In this document: positions 34,695 to 43,641 of the stretch, one piece after another
How positions within the stretch are numbered: the first letter of the stretch is position 1
Layout: the number at the start of each line of letters is the position of its first letter
Assembly (NCBI GenBank): GCA_005217565.1
Contig: SJCO01000001.1
Coordinates: 890,435 to 954,434, forward strand
DNA length: 64,000 nucleotides
Source: Puteibacter caeruleilacunae
GTDB lineage: Bacteria > Bacteroidota > Bacteroidia > Bacteroidales > Prolixibacteraceae
Direction: 5' to 3'
Made by a program: the position numbers and the translations under genes
Notes under the pieces: generated by a model
What the model was told of the DNA's origin: nothing
Seen by the model: only the letters and a program-made list of their open reading frames with translations
Database searches by the model: none

Positions 34695-35963
34695 TTATTT
34701 TTTTGATTTACTCCCGTTGATCGCATACCAAATCAGGTACATTTCACATGCGATGATTAATATCCAGGTGTATTGCCAATTGAACATATCTGCCATAATT
34801 CCTTGAATCCACGGGATAATAGCTCCACCCAACATTCCCAACATCAGCTTACCTGATCCGATGGTTGTATATTGCCCTAGATTTTTGATCGCCAGGTTAA
34901 AGATGACAGGCCACATAATGGAATGGCCAAATCCAACACACACTAACCACCATGCATTATTAGAAACAATAGCCATCAGGATGAATATTGCAGAAATAAG
35001 GGCAGCATAGAACAATTGCTTTGATTCGGTAATATTTTTAAAAAGTCGACATGCAAATAAACGCACCAATAACATGCTTCCCCAATACAGTCCAATCATT
35101 AAAGGGATGGTTTCCATTTTTATGCCAAAACCAGGTATCGTAATGTACTTCATTACATCTAAAGCCTGAGCATACAAACTGATGTTGGCGCCTATTGCCA
35201 CTTCAGCTCCAATGTAGAGAAAGATGGCAACTACCCCGAACTTTAAATTTCTATACTTCCATACTCTTTTAATATCCTTATTATCGCCTGATATCTTTGT
35301 GCCTTCTATGCAAGGCAAATTCATTTTTGTGACTAGAAACGAAACAGCACCAATAACTAATGCCAGTATCGTAAAAGGGATGATTACCTGATTAATACTT
35401 ATCTCGGTAGCGGAATTGAAAACCAGATAACTCAGAAAAAAGGGAGCTATAAAAGTTCCAACCGAATTGGCAGTGCTTCCCAGTGTAATTCGCGAAGCAG
35501 AAGTTGTATTTTTTACTTCACAACTCGATAAATAAGGATTGATGACCACATGTAAAAAAGCCATTGAAACACCCAAAACAGCCGATGCCAGCAAAAAGAT
35601 AATATAAGAACCAGGTATCGAGGCTTTATCTGTCAATTGTATAGTTCCCATTATAGGAGTCAACAAGGCCGAGATAATAATTAGCACCAAAGAGCTGATT
35701 AGAATCACTAATCCTGTAACCAGAGTAAACTGATAACCTCGTAAGTTGATTAGTCTTCCTGACCATGAAGAGGCGAATGGAAAGCCTAAAAAGAAAGCCA
35801 ATACGATTAAGGTGGTTAATGCATTTTGCATAGACGCAGAATGTTCTAACAATGATTTTTGTATAGGAATTTGAAACTGTTGGTTAACTACAGTTTAAAA
35901 ACCTACAAAACAATACAATCCTACCAAAATGTAAAATGGTGATACCTTTTTTAATTGCTGCAT
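34695..35963 (-). pseudogene. MFS transporter (FucP-like fold) interrupted by a stop codon
   Basis: A major-facilitator permease with about twelve TMs, of the fucose/hexose-permease-like type. The full frame starts at the ATG at 35963 and reads MQQLKKVSPFYILVGLYCFV..., the expected first membrane segment. It then meets an in-frame TAA at 35895-35897 (codon 23) and continues open in the same frame (TVVNQQFQIPIQKS...MQNALTTLIVLAFFL) to 34695. The total of 422 sense codons fits the family. Without read-through, translation would have to restart at TTG 35852 or ATG 35831 with no clear ribosome site and without TM1. So this is probably a recent nonsense mutation, or a sequencing error. It lies 21 bases ahead of the OYE gene; termination of translation could also reduce OYE expression through polarity. 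Confidence 0.8.
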
Positions 35964-36038
35964 AACGCGAGTATTTTTTCTTTATTCAAAGCGACGTTGT
36001 CTCTTTGCTGTTTACCTTACTTTTATCGGAAGCAAATT

Positions 36039-36090
36039 TATTAGTATAGCATGTATTTCTAAAATAAGTTAACTAATACGCTATTATTAG
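36039..36090. promoter_or_regulatory. Candidate LysR operator
   Basis: A palindrome CTAATA-N6-TATTAG at 36073-36090 and a further half-site TATTAGTA at 36039-36046. The form fits the interrupted T-N-A palindromes bound by LysR proteins and lies between the divergent LysR and MFS/OYE genes. Confidence 0.5.
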
Positions 36091-36229
36091 TATTATAATA
36101 GATGATATCTTTGAGTCGTTTGAAGGAAGGGGAGATGTAGTCAAGCTTGTTTTGTCTTATCAAAGAAAATTAATTATTATATAAATGTGGATCATATTAT
36201 ATTTGTATCATAAAAATAATGCTATTGAT

Positions 36230-37123
36230 ATGGTAAACTTAGAATGGTATAGGACATTTAAAGCTATTTATGAGAAGGGAACATTAACTGCTGCTGCTGA
36301 TGCACTTTTTATTTCTCAGCCAGGTGTTAGCTTGCACCTAAGTTCTCTTGAATCATATGTTGGAGCAAAGCTATTCGATAGGGTGTCAAAAAGGATGGTA
36401 CCTACTGAACGTGGCAAGGTTTTATACAATGCTCTCATCGAACCATTGCGAGCTCTTGAGGATATTGAAGAGCAATTTCAGCGAAGTACCGAAAAGAATA
36501 CACCAACAATTGGTATTGGTATGTGCTTCGAAACATTTCAATATATACTCGAAAGACATTTGCATAAATTCGACTTTAATATTGTGACTAAATTCTCTGA
36601 TTATAAGGAGTTACTTCAGAAGTTAGAGACTGGTATTATTGATGTAGTTATTACTCCTCAAAAGTCAAATACTAAAGGAGTAGAGCATATCCCATTTTCT
36701 AAAGAAACCATTGTGTTGGTGGGAAGTAGCGATATTAATGAAAAAGAATTTAAAGATATACTCAAGAAAAAGAATCCTACAGAGCTCATCAATTGGTTAA
36801 TGAGTAATAAATGGTATGGAACATCTAACGATAGTGAGCATTTTAAACGCTTTTGGCAGACCAATTTCAATAAGAGTCCAAACTTCAGGCAGAACTATAT
36901 TGTTCCCAACCTTAATTCAATCATACGAAGTCTGAGTATCGGTACAGGCTTAGCAATTGTACCCGACTTCTTATGTAAGGATGAGGCGGAAAAAGGCTTA
37001 GTTAAAATACTTTGGAAAGGACACAAAAAGTTGGTGAATCAGCTCTATTTTGCTTACCGAAAGAATACCATTTATCAAAAAGAAACAGAGCAGATATTAG
37101 AGATATTCAGAAGTGAAATGTAA
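36230..37123 (+). CDS. LysR-family transcriptional regulator
   Basis: A 297-residue LysR regulator. I chose the ATG at 36230, which begins directly at the winged helix (MVNLEWYRTFKAIYEKGTLTAAADAL); an earlier ATG at 36185 adds 15 residues not seen in the family. The HTH is FISQPGVSLHLSSLESYVGAKLFDR, residues about 18-62, followed by the linker helix and a substrate-binding domain (about 88-290). It is divergent from the MFS-OYE pair and separated from it by 266 bases with a palindrome, so it probably activates those genes in response to an electrophile or substrate. Effector unknown. Confidence 0.92.
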   Translation: MVNLEWYRTFKAIYEKGTLTAAADALFISQPGVSLHLSSLESYVGAKLFDRVSKRMVPTERGKVLYNALIEPLRALEDIEEQFQRSTEKNTPTIGIGMCFETFQYILERHLHKFDFNIVTKFSDYKELLQKLETGIIDVVITPQKSNTKGVEHIPFSKETIVLVGSSDINEKEFKDILKKKNPTELINWLMSNKWYGTSNDSEHFKRFWQTNFNKSPNFRQNYIVPNLNSIIRSLSIGTGLAIVPDFLCKDEAEKGLVKILWKGHKKLVNQLYFAYRKNTIYQKETEQILEIFRSEM

Positions 37124-37157
37124 GGGTCGGGATTTGTTCTCTAGCCGAACGGGCTCT

Positions 37158-37357
37158 TCATTTTTGGCTTGCCCCAGAAACGAAGCAAAAAGGTCAAGGC
37201 TGCCTGAAAAAAGCAATCGGTTTATTGTGGTTGCTAACTTCGGCTGGGTGATCTTCTCACTGCGTTCGAAGCTTCCCAGTCTCACTAAGCAACCGCTGCA
37301 AAATCAATCACTTTTTTCAGGAGGCCAGTTCCGTTGCGTTGGCCTGATGGTTTGAAT
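37158..37357 (+). repeat. Interspersed hairpin element, copy B (200 bp)
   Basis: Same length and orientation as copy A, about 95% alike by eye. It lies 34 bases after the LysR stop. Together A and B flank the OYE-MFS-LysR block as direct repeats. The rest of 37124-37592 holds no gene. Confidence 0.88.
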
Positions 37358-37563
37358 AACGATCACGACCTCAAAATCAGCCGTCGTTGCAACTACAACT
37401 TACAATGCTTGGCACTTGTTGTCTACGAGAAAGCTCCACCCCATAATCTTTGAATTTAGAGTACCGAATATTAAAAGGATAACACTGTAGTCCGAAGAAT
37501 AGGTTGGTTGTATATAATGTAAATTCTCACGATTCATATTAATAAATATCAAATCTGAATGAA

Positions 37564-37571
37564 TATATTTG
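37564..37571 (+). promoter_or_regulatory. Possible -7 box of the propeller-AraC regulator gene
   Basis: TATATTTG is an exact match to the Bacteroidetes -7 consensus TAnnTTTG, 21 bases before the ATG at 37593. No clear -33 TTTG is seen at the expected distance. Confidence 0.35.
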
Positions 37572-37592
37572 CATTTCACCTATGAATAAAAA

Positions 37593-40448
37593 ATGAAAGC
37601 GATACTTGCCCTATGTGTTTTTATAATTTTCTCTTTCTGTGCTGAAGTAGTGAAAAGCCAATCGCTGCGCTTTGAAAGTGTGACTGCACAGGATGGGCTT
37701 TTTAGTAATCGATTTTTTAAGACTTACCGCGATAATGAAGGCTATTTATGGATAGCCGGAATTAATGGTGTTGCTAAATATGATGGGGTACACGTAACAA
37801 ACTATACCGAAAAGGCTGATACTAATAATTATTTTATACGGGGAGTGCGATTTTATGATATCGTTCAGGATAAGTCAAATAATATCTGGATTGCTGGTGA
37901 TTCAGGGATCCACAAGTTTGATGTAACTAGAAATACTTTTGTACAGGTTGGTAGAAATAAAATCATTGATGCCAATTTTATACACTTTTTAAGTGATAGC
38001 ACCATGGAGGTGTTGTGTGATACAAAAGAAAATTACTTGGTGAACACGAAATCGCATACGGTCCGCAAATTGCCAGAAAAAGGAATGGTTTCAGCAGTAG
38101 TTAAGGACGATGCTGGCAAAGAATGGAAAGGAATGTCCAATGGTCTGGTAATTTATGATGACAGCGACACAATCATTAATCTGAAAATTGCAATTAGAGA
38201 TATTTGTTTAACTCCCAATCGTCATTTGTGTATTGGAACCACACGGGGACTTGTAGTTGTACCTCACTTAGAATTAGATAAAGAAAAGAAAGATCTTGTC
38301 TGGATTACTGAATTTGGCCATACGCATAGGTTAACCAATAACATTGTTACAGCTATTGAATATCTTAAAGGCTCTGTTTGGGTAGGGACACGTGAAGGAT
38401 TAAATCAAATTCATTTATCGGAGAACGGAACAGTAGAAGAAATTCAACACCACTACAATTTACCTAACGATCCTTATTCTCTGCAAAACAACCAGATTAA
38501 CGATATCACTGCTGATAATGAAGGTATTCTTTGGATTGCTACATATGGTGGATTGAACAAACTAGATCCACAGCATCAATGGTTTTATAGTCTAAAAAAT
38601 GACCCAGAGAGCGTCAATTCCTTACACGCTAATAATATCTTTCAAATAGAAGGTAATGCCAATGGAAATATTTGGTTTGGAAGCTTTGAAAAAGGAGCAT
38701 CAAGATTAAATCCTATTCACAATCATTTTATTCGCTTTGATAAGAACACTGATACCCCAATTAGAAATGTACGTTGCATTACCACCGATAGTCATGGTGA
38801 TGAATGGATAACTGCAGATAATAAACTGTTTTTAGTAGAAAAGGAAGGATTGGTGGAAGCAGCTATTTGTGATCTGAAAAAACATAAGTATAAACGCCCA
38901 AACCTGACTGCAATTATTCAACACCCCAACGGAAACTATTGGATGGGAGTAAATGGCAAGATTGTCGAGTTTCAAAGAGCACCTGGAAATACATTCAATG
39001 CAGTTCGTGAGCTTGGCTCAAAACTAACGGTTGTATCTTTTTATATCGACAATTATAATCGCATATGGGCTGGAACCAATAATGCAGGAGTTGTGCTTGT
39101 TAAACCCGGTAGTAATTTAGACAGCGCATCCGGACTTGAATCAGGAAGCGAATCAAACATCTCCCCCGGCATCAAGACTGAAATTTACCAGTTCAACAAA
39201 ACGTCACATCCCATTCTTAAAGCCGATTTAATATCCGTTATAAATCACGACTCAGAAGGAAACTTATGGTTAGGCTCGTCTGATGGCTTATATCGGGTAT
39301 CTAAAGACAGTTTATTTGAGCATTCTCCTGAAAAAACTAAATTCAAAGCATTCTTCGAAAAAGATGGGCTAACGAATAACTATGTAACCGGTATTCTACC
39401 TGATAAAAATGGTGTTTTATGGTTGAGTTCATGGAAAGGAATAATGAAGTATGATCCTACTGGTACCGATTTATGCCAGTTTACACCCTATTCTTTTTCT
39501 GATGGATTAAGCGATGAAAAGTACAACAGATGCAGTATGTATAGGGAACCTAAAACGAATACCTATTATTTTGGCAGTGCAAATGGAGTAACTTATTTTA
39601 ATCCAATAAAAGAAAATGAAAACCAAACTGTGCCACGTGTTCTGCTAAATCAAGTAGAGCTTAATGGTGATCTGGTCGCTCTGAATCATAACCTATCAGA
39701 TTCCTCGATTGTTTCCAAGGTAGAATATAATGGCGTAATCGATCAATTGCTGGTAAAATTTGGATCATCTAGCCTATTGTCTCCAACAAAACAAGTATTT
39801 GCCTGGAAATTGGAAGGAAGAGATGAAGAATGGACTTATTCACGCAAAAGGCAACTGTTGATAAAAGATATTCCTCCTGGAAAATATACATTAAAAATAA
39901 GTGCAGCCTCACGAAACAAATTGGGAAAAGCGGTTTTAATCGAGATTACAGTAAACTCTTATCTTACAAGAATACTAATGGCGAGTTCCATATTGATTCT
40001 AATAATAGGATTAGGATTTTGGATTCGACGACGAAAAAAGATCATCGAGGAAGTATCTAAAAAGGAAAACAAATATTTATATTCAAAATTAACTGAAGAT
40101 AAGTTCGCCAACATCGCAAAACGTTTGACTGAAATTATGGAAAGCGAAAAGCCATATTTACAGACTGATCTTACTGCCGATAAACTGGCAAAGATGGTTG
40201 ATGTTAGTCCGGGAGAACTTTCTCAGCTTTTAAATGAATATCTCAATACCAAGTTTTACGAATATGTTAATAGATATCGAATTGAAGAGTTTATTGGACT
40301 GCTGTCTACTCCCCAAGCTGAAAAACATAAAATAACTGCCCTTGCTGAACAATGTGGCTTTAGTTCTACATCAACCTTTTACCGTGCTTTTAATAACGAA
40401 AAAGGAATGACACCAGCTCAGTATGCAAAAAATCTTAATAAGAAATAG
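37593..40448 (+). CDS. Transmembrane regulator: propeller sensor, Y_Y_Y, TM and AraC domain without kinase
   Basis: A 951-residue regulator. After the signal peptide (about 1-22) come two seven-bladed propellers made from two-component-regulator repeats (e.g. GYLWIAGINGVAKYDG, NIWIAGDSGIHKFD, GILWIATYGGLNKLD, NLWLGSSDGLYRV), a Y_Y_Y domain (about 700-785, ending IPPGKYTLKISA), one TM (about 793-811), a short basic linker, and an AraC DNA-binding domain (about 860-947: LTADKLAKMVDVSPGELSQLL, ITALAEQCGFSSTSTFYRAFNNEKGMTP). Hybrid two-component systems have kinase and receiver domains between TM and AraC parts; both are absent here, so signal must pass directly across the membrane to the DNA-binding domain. 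It precedes the fucosidase and sulfatase genes and probably controls them. Confidence 0.9.
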   Translation: MKAILALCVFIIFSFCAEVVKSQSLRFESVTAQDGLFSNRFFKTYRDNEGYLWIAGINGVAKYDGVHVTNYTEKADTNNYFIRGVRFYDIVQDKSNNIWIAGDSGIHKFDVTRNTFVQVGRNKIIDANFIHFLSDSTMEVLCDTKENYLVNTKSHTVRKLPEKGMVSAVVKDDAGKEWKGMSNGLVIYDDSDTIINLKIAIRDICLTPNRHLCIGTTRGLVVVPHLELDKEKKDLVWITEFGHTHRLTNNIVTAIEYLKGSVWVGTREGLNQIHLSENGTVEEIQHHYNLPNDPYSLQNNQINDITADNEGILWIATYGGLNKLDPQHQWFYSLKNDPESVNSLHANNIFQIEGNANGNIWFGSFEKGASRLNPIHNHFIRFDKNTDTPIRNVRCITTDSHGDEWITADNKLFLVEKEGLVEAAICDLKKHKYKRPNLTAIIQHPNGNYWMGVNGKIVEFQRAPGNTFNAVRELGSKLTVVSFYIDNYNRIWAGTNNAGVVLVKPGSNLDSASGLESGSESNISPGIKTEIYQFNKTSHPILKADLISVINHDSEGNLWLGSSDGLYRVSKDSLFEHSPEKTKFKAFFEKDGLTNNYVTGILPDKNGVLWLSSWKGIMKYDPTGTDLCQFTPYSFSDGLSDEKYNRCSMYREPKTNTYYFGSANGVTYFNPIKENENQTVPRVLLNQVELNGDLVALNHNLSDSSIVSKVEYNGVIDQLLVKFGSSSLLSPTKQVFAWKLEGRDEEWTYSRKRQLLIKDIPPGKYTLKISAASRNKLGKAVLIEITVNSYLTRILMASSILILIIGLGFWIRRRKKIIEEVSKKENKYLYSKLTEDKFANIAKRLTEIMESEKPYLQTDLTADKLAKMVDVSPGELSQLLNEYLNTKFYEYVNRYRIEEFIGLLSTPQAEKHKITALAEQCGFSSTSTFYRAFNNEKGMTPAQYAKNLNKK

Positions 40449-40517
40449 GAAGTACTATTTTCCACCTATCCCAATTGAAAATCTTTCCTTCTCAATTTAG
40501 TGAGAACTTTAATTGCG

Positions 40518-40571
40518 TTGAATTTTAAGGAATTAGAATGGGTGATTCTATTTTTGAATCAACTAATTCAA
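40518..40571. promoter_or_regulatory. Palindromic region and possible -7 box ahead of the fucosidase gene
   Basis: TTGAATT (40518-40524) pairs with AATTCAA (40565-40571), with an inner GATTC/GAATC pair. TATTTTTG at 40549-40556 fits the Bacteroidetes -7 consensus. This may be the target of the AraC-type regulator upstream. Confidence 0.35.
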
Positions 40572-40582
40572 CTTAAGATAAA

Positions 40583-42163
40583 ATGAAACGAATAATCATT
40601 TACGCCATGCTAATATTATGTGTGGCGTGTACACCAAAAGAAAAGAACAAAGAAGAACAGAGCGTTAAAAAATATAAACCCAAATGGGAGTCGTTAAAAC
40701 AAGCTCCTGTGGCACCATGGTTTGATGATGCTAAGTTTGGAATCTTTATTCACTGGGGAGGATATAGTGTTATTGGTCATAGGAAAGGAGGGAGAGGATA
40801 TGCCGAACATGTTCCTAAAATATTATATACCGATACAGCTTATTATTATCCATATATGCGTGAACGTTTTGGCGGATGTCCTCCTGATTTTGGATATAAA
40901 GATATCGTCAAGCAGTTTAAAGCTGAGAAATGGAATCCTGATGAATGGGCTGCTTTGTTTAATGAAGCTGGAGCCAGATATGTTGTATTAACCGCAGAAC
41001 ATCATGATGGATATGCTCTATGGGACTCAGATCTAACGGATTGGTGTGCAACTAAAGTTGGACCAATGCGCGATTTAGTGGGAGACCTTGGAAAAGCTGT
41101 TCGTGCTAAAGGAATGAAATATGCTCCATCATATCACCGTGAGCGTCATCCTGGATTTTTCGCTAAAGATATTTATAAGGTAAATAGTATGCCTAAAGAT
41201 GATATTGCCAAGGAAATCGAACTTGATCCTTCAGCTGCTGGTTTATATGGACCGTCATTTTCATACGACGATGAGTTTATTGCTGATTATGCTGCTCGCT
41301 GGAAAGAGGTTCAAGATAAATATCAACCCGATTTTATGTGGATTGATGACATTCCTATTTTTTATAAAGTAGATCCACACCCTCAATCACAAAAGTTTCA
41401 GGATTCTTTCCAGAACATTATTGCTGACTACTTTAATGCAGCCGAGGAATGGGGGAAAGACGTTTACCTTAATAATAAAGGAGCTCATTTAAACTGGCCT
41501 GAAGGACCAGGATGTATGGAAAAAGACAACCTGAACTTAACTACTATCGGACCAAAATGGGAAAACCCGGCCACTTTGGGAACGTCCTATGGATATATGA
41601 AAGAAGAAGAGATTAACGATGATTATAAATCTCCAGAGGAACTCATTCACCTGTTATGTGATGTGGTGAGTAAAAACGGTAACTTATTACTAAACATTGG
41701 GCCTCGTGCCGATGGTACAATTCCGGAAGGAATGCAGGAGCGTTTACTGGAGATGGGGAAATGGCTAAAAATTAATGGTGATGCCATTTATGATAGTCGT
41801 CCCTGGAGTAAGTTTGGAGAAGGATCAGCCTTGGTTCAGGATGATATCTCAGGTAATGATATATCTGGAAAGAAAAAAGCAAAAGCAAGAAAGATTCCTT
41901 ACTCTGAAAAATCTATTCGTTACACCACCAGTAAGGATAAATCTTTATTGTATGCTATGCAATTGGTACGTGCTGACAATAACTCGTGCTTGGCGAAATT
42001 AGTGACCAAATCAAGTTTAAAGGATAAGAAGATTGTTGGTATAAGTCTATTAGGGAGCAACGAAAAAGTAGATTGGAAGTTAACTGATGAAGGATTAAGA
42101 ATGAAGGTCAATTCTATGGATGGATCTATTTATACCAGGGTTTGGAAGATTGAATTGAAATAA
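40583..42163 (+). CDS. Alpha-L-fucosidase, GH29, lipoprotein
   Basis: A 526-residue exo-fucosidase of family GH29, removing terminal alpha-L-fucose with retention. The N-terminus is a lipoprotein signal with Cys at residue 16 (CVACTPKEK). Family features: WFDDAKFGIFIHWGGYSV (44-63), VLTAEHHDGYALWDSD (135-150, substrate-binding HHDG), YQPDFMWIDD (248-257) with the probable nucleophile Asp255, and LLLNIGPRADGTIPEG after the barrel, then a C-terminal beta domain. Start follows a palindromic region and a possible promoter. It heads a run with two sulfatases 41 and 8 bases apart, which points to a substrate that is both fucosylated and sulfated, e.g. fucoidan or mucin-type glycan; inference. Confidence 0.94.
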   Translation: MKRIIIYAMLILCVACTPKEKNKEEQSVKKYKPKWESLKQAPVAPWFDDAKFGIFIHWGGYSVIGHRKGGRGYAEHVPKILYTDTAYYYPYMRERFGGCPPDFGYKDIVKQFKAEKWNPDEWAALFNEAGARYVVLTAEHHDGYALWDSDLTDWCATKVGPMRDLVGDLGKAVRAKGMKYAPSYHRERHPGFFAKDIYKVNSMPKDDIAKEIELDPSAAGLYGPSFSYDDEFIADYAARWKEVQDKYQPDFMWIDDIPIFYKVDPHPQSQKFQDSFQNIIADYFNAAEEWGKDVYLNNKGAHLNWPEGPGCMEKDNLNLTTIGPKWENPATLGTSYGYMKEEEINDDYKSPEELIHLLCDVVSKNGNLLLNIGPRADGTIPEGMQERLLEMGKWLKINGDAIYDSRPWSKFGEGSALVQDDISGNDISGKKKAKARKIPYSEKSIRYTTSKDKSLLYAMQLVRADNNSCLAKLVTKSSLKDKKIVGISLLGSNEKVDWKLTDEGLRMKVNSMDGSIYTRVWKIELK

Positions 42164-42203
42164 CAGCAAATCACACATTCATTTGAAATAAAAGCATAAC
42201 TAT

Positions 42204-43634
42204 ATGAAGACAATATTATTTGTGTTTCTGTTTGTTACATGTATGGTCATAAGCAAACAGGAATGTAACGCACAACAAGACAGACCAAATGTAATACTGA
42301 TAATGGCCGACGATATGGGGTGGGGTGATACCGGATACAACGGTCACCCCCGAATTAAAACACCACATCTCGATGATATGGCGAATAATGGGCTACGTTT
42401 TTCCCGTTTTTATTCGGGAGGACCAGTATGCTCGCCAACACGAGGGAGCTGTTTAACAGGGAGAAATCCTAATCGTTATGGCATTTTTTCAGCCAATGTA
42501 GGACACCTTAAAAAGGAAGAGATAACACTGGCAGGAGTATTTAAGACTAAAGATTACGCAACAGGTCATTTTGGGAAATGGCATCTGGGTACGCTATTTC
42601 CTGACTTTAGTGGGAAAGGGCCTAAGCGAGATCCTAAGGCTAACTACCTTACTCCTGGAATGTCTGGTTTCGATGAATGGTTCTCAACAGAGTTTGCGGT
42701 TGCAACCTATGATCCATATAAACTAGATAAACTTCATGAATTTAGGGGCGATAGAAGACGTTGTTATGTTGAAAATGGAGAAGTACTTAAAGAGGATCTA
42801 ACAGGATGTGATTCAAAAATAATTATGGACAGGGCTTTGCCATTTATTAATAAATGTGTTGCCGAAAAGAAACCATTTTTTACCGTTATATGGTTTCATG
42901 CCCCTCATGCTCCTATAGTGGGGCACCCCAAATACATGAAAGAATTATATGCCGACTGTAGTGAAGATCAACAACACTACTACAGTGTGATAACAGCACT
43001 TGATGTGCAGGTAGGGCGACTAAGACAGGAGCTAAAAGAGTTGGGGATCGATGATAATACCATTGTCTGTTTTACAAGCGATAACGGTCCTGAAGGGAAT
43101 CCAGGTAGAAGAGGTCGCTATCAAGGATCTGCTGGAGAGCTAAGAGGTAGAAAAAGAAGCTTATACGAAGGTGGAATTCGTGTTCCGGGAATCATTGAAT
43201 GGCCTGAGAAAATTAAAGAAGCCAGAGTGTGTGACATGCCCGCGGTAACCAGCGATTACTTCTCAACATTTTGTGACCTTTTGGGCTATAAAGTAAAAGA
43301 CAACAGACCATACGATGGAGAAAGTTTGTTGCCACTAATTGAAAAAGGAAAGTCAAAAAGAAAGCATAACATTGGCTTTTGGTTTACCGGTCATAATCAA
43401 GAAGCCCTTAGTGGGAATCGCTACAAACTAATTCACAATATTGGAGACACGCGTGCCCGATCAGATAATTCTAAAAATCTTCGACAAGAATTTGAATTAT
43501 ATGATTTGATCAATGATCCGGGAGAAACAAAGAATATCATCGCAGATCACCCCAAAGTGGGCAAGGCAATGAAGAAAGAACTGGAGGTGTTTATTAATTC
43601 CTGTAAGAACAGTGAGCAAGGTGCAGACTATTAA
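42204..43634 (+). CDS. S1-family sulfatase (FGly type), first
   Basis: A 476-residue exported arylsulfatase-family enzyme (signal about 1-23). Metal ligands are in LIMADDMGWGD (Asp36/Asp37), the active-site cysteine Cys76 is in VCSPTRGSCLTGR, an exact C-x-P-x-R site for conversion to formylglycine, and GKWHLG and FTSDNGPEG supply further ligands. It removes sulfate esters from a carbohydrate; the S1 subfamily and position specificity are not readable by eye. Anaerobic or aerobic FGly-generating enzyme must be encoded elsewhere. It is 40 bases behind the fucosidase stop and just ahead of the second sulfatase. Confidence 0.94.
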   Translation: MKTILFVFLFVTCMVISKQECNAQQDRPNVILIMADDMGWGDTGYNGHPRIKTPHLDDMANNGLRFSRFYSGGPVCSPTRGSCLTGRNPNRYGIFSANVGHLKKEEITLAGVFKTKDYATGHFGKWHLGTLFPDFSGKGPKRDPKANYLTPGMSGFDEWFSTEFAVATYDPYKLDKLHEFRGDRRRCYVENGEVLKEDLTGCDSKIIMDRALPFINKCVAEKKPFFTVIWFHAPHAPIVGHPKYMKELYADCSEDQQHYYSVITALDVQVGRLRQELKELGIDDNTIVCFTSDNGPEGNPGRRGRYQGSAGELRGRKRSLYEGGIRVPGIIEWPEKIKEARVCDMPAVTSDYFSTFCDLLGYKVKDNRPYDGESLLPLIEKGKSKRKHNIGFWFTGHNQEALSGNRYKLIHNIGDTRARSDNSKNLRQEFELYDLINDPGETKNIIADHPKVGKAMKKELEVFINSCKNSEQGADY

Positions 43635-43641
43635 AGTGATA

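Noticed and set aside
34695..35852. MFS transporter starting at TTG 35852 as an intact gene
   Set aside because: The same frame upstream encodes a proper ATG start and TM1 up to an in-frame TAA, so the shorter frame is the remainder of an interrupted gene.
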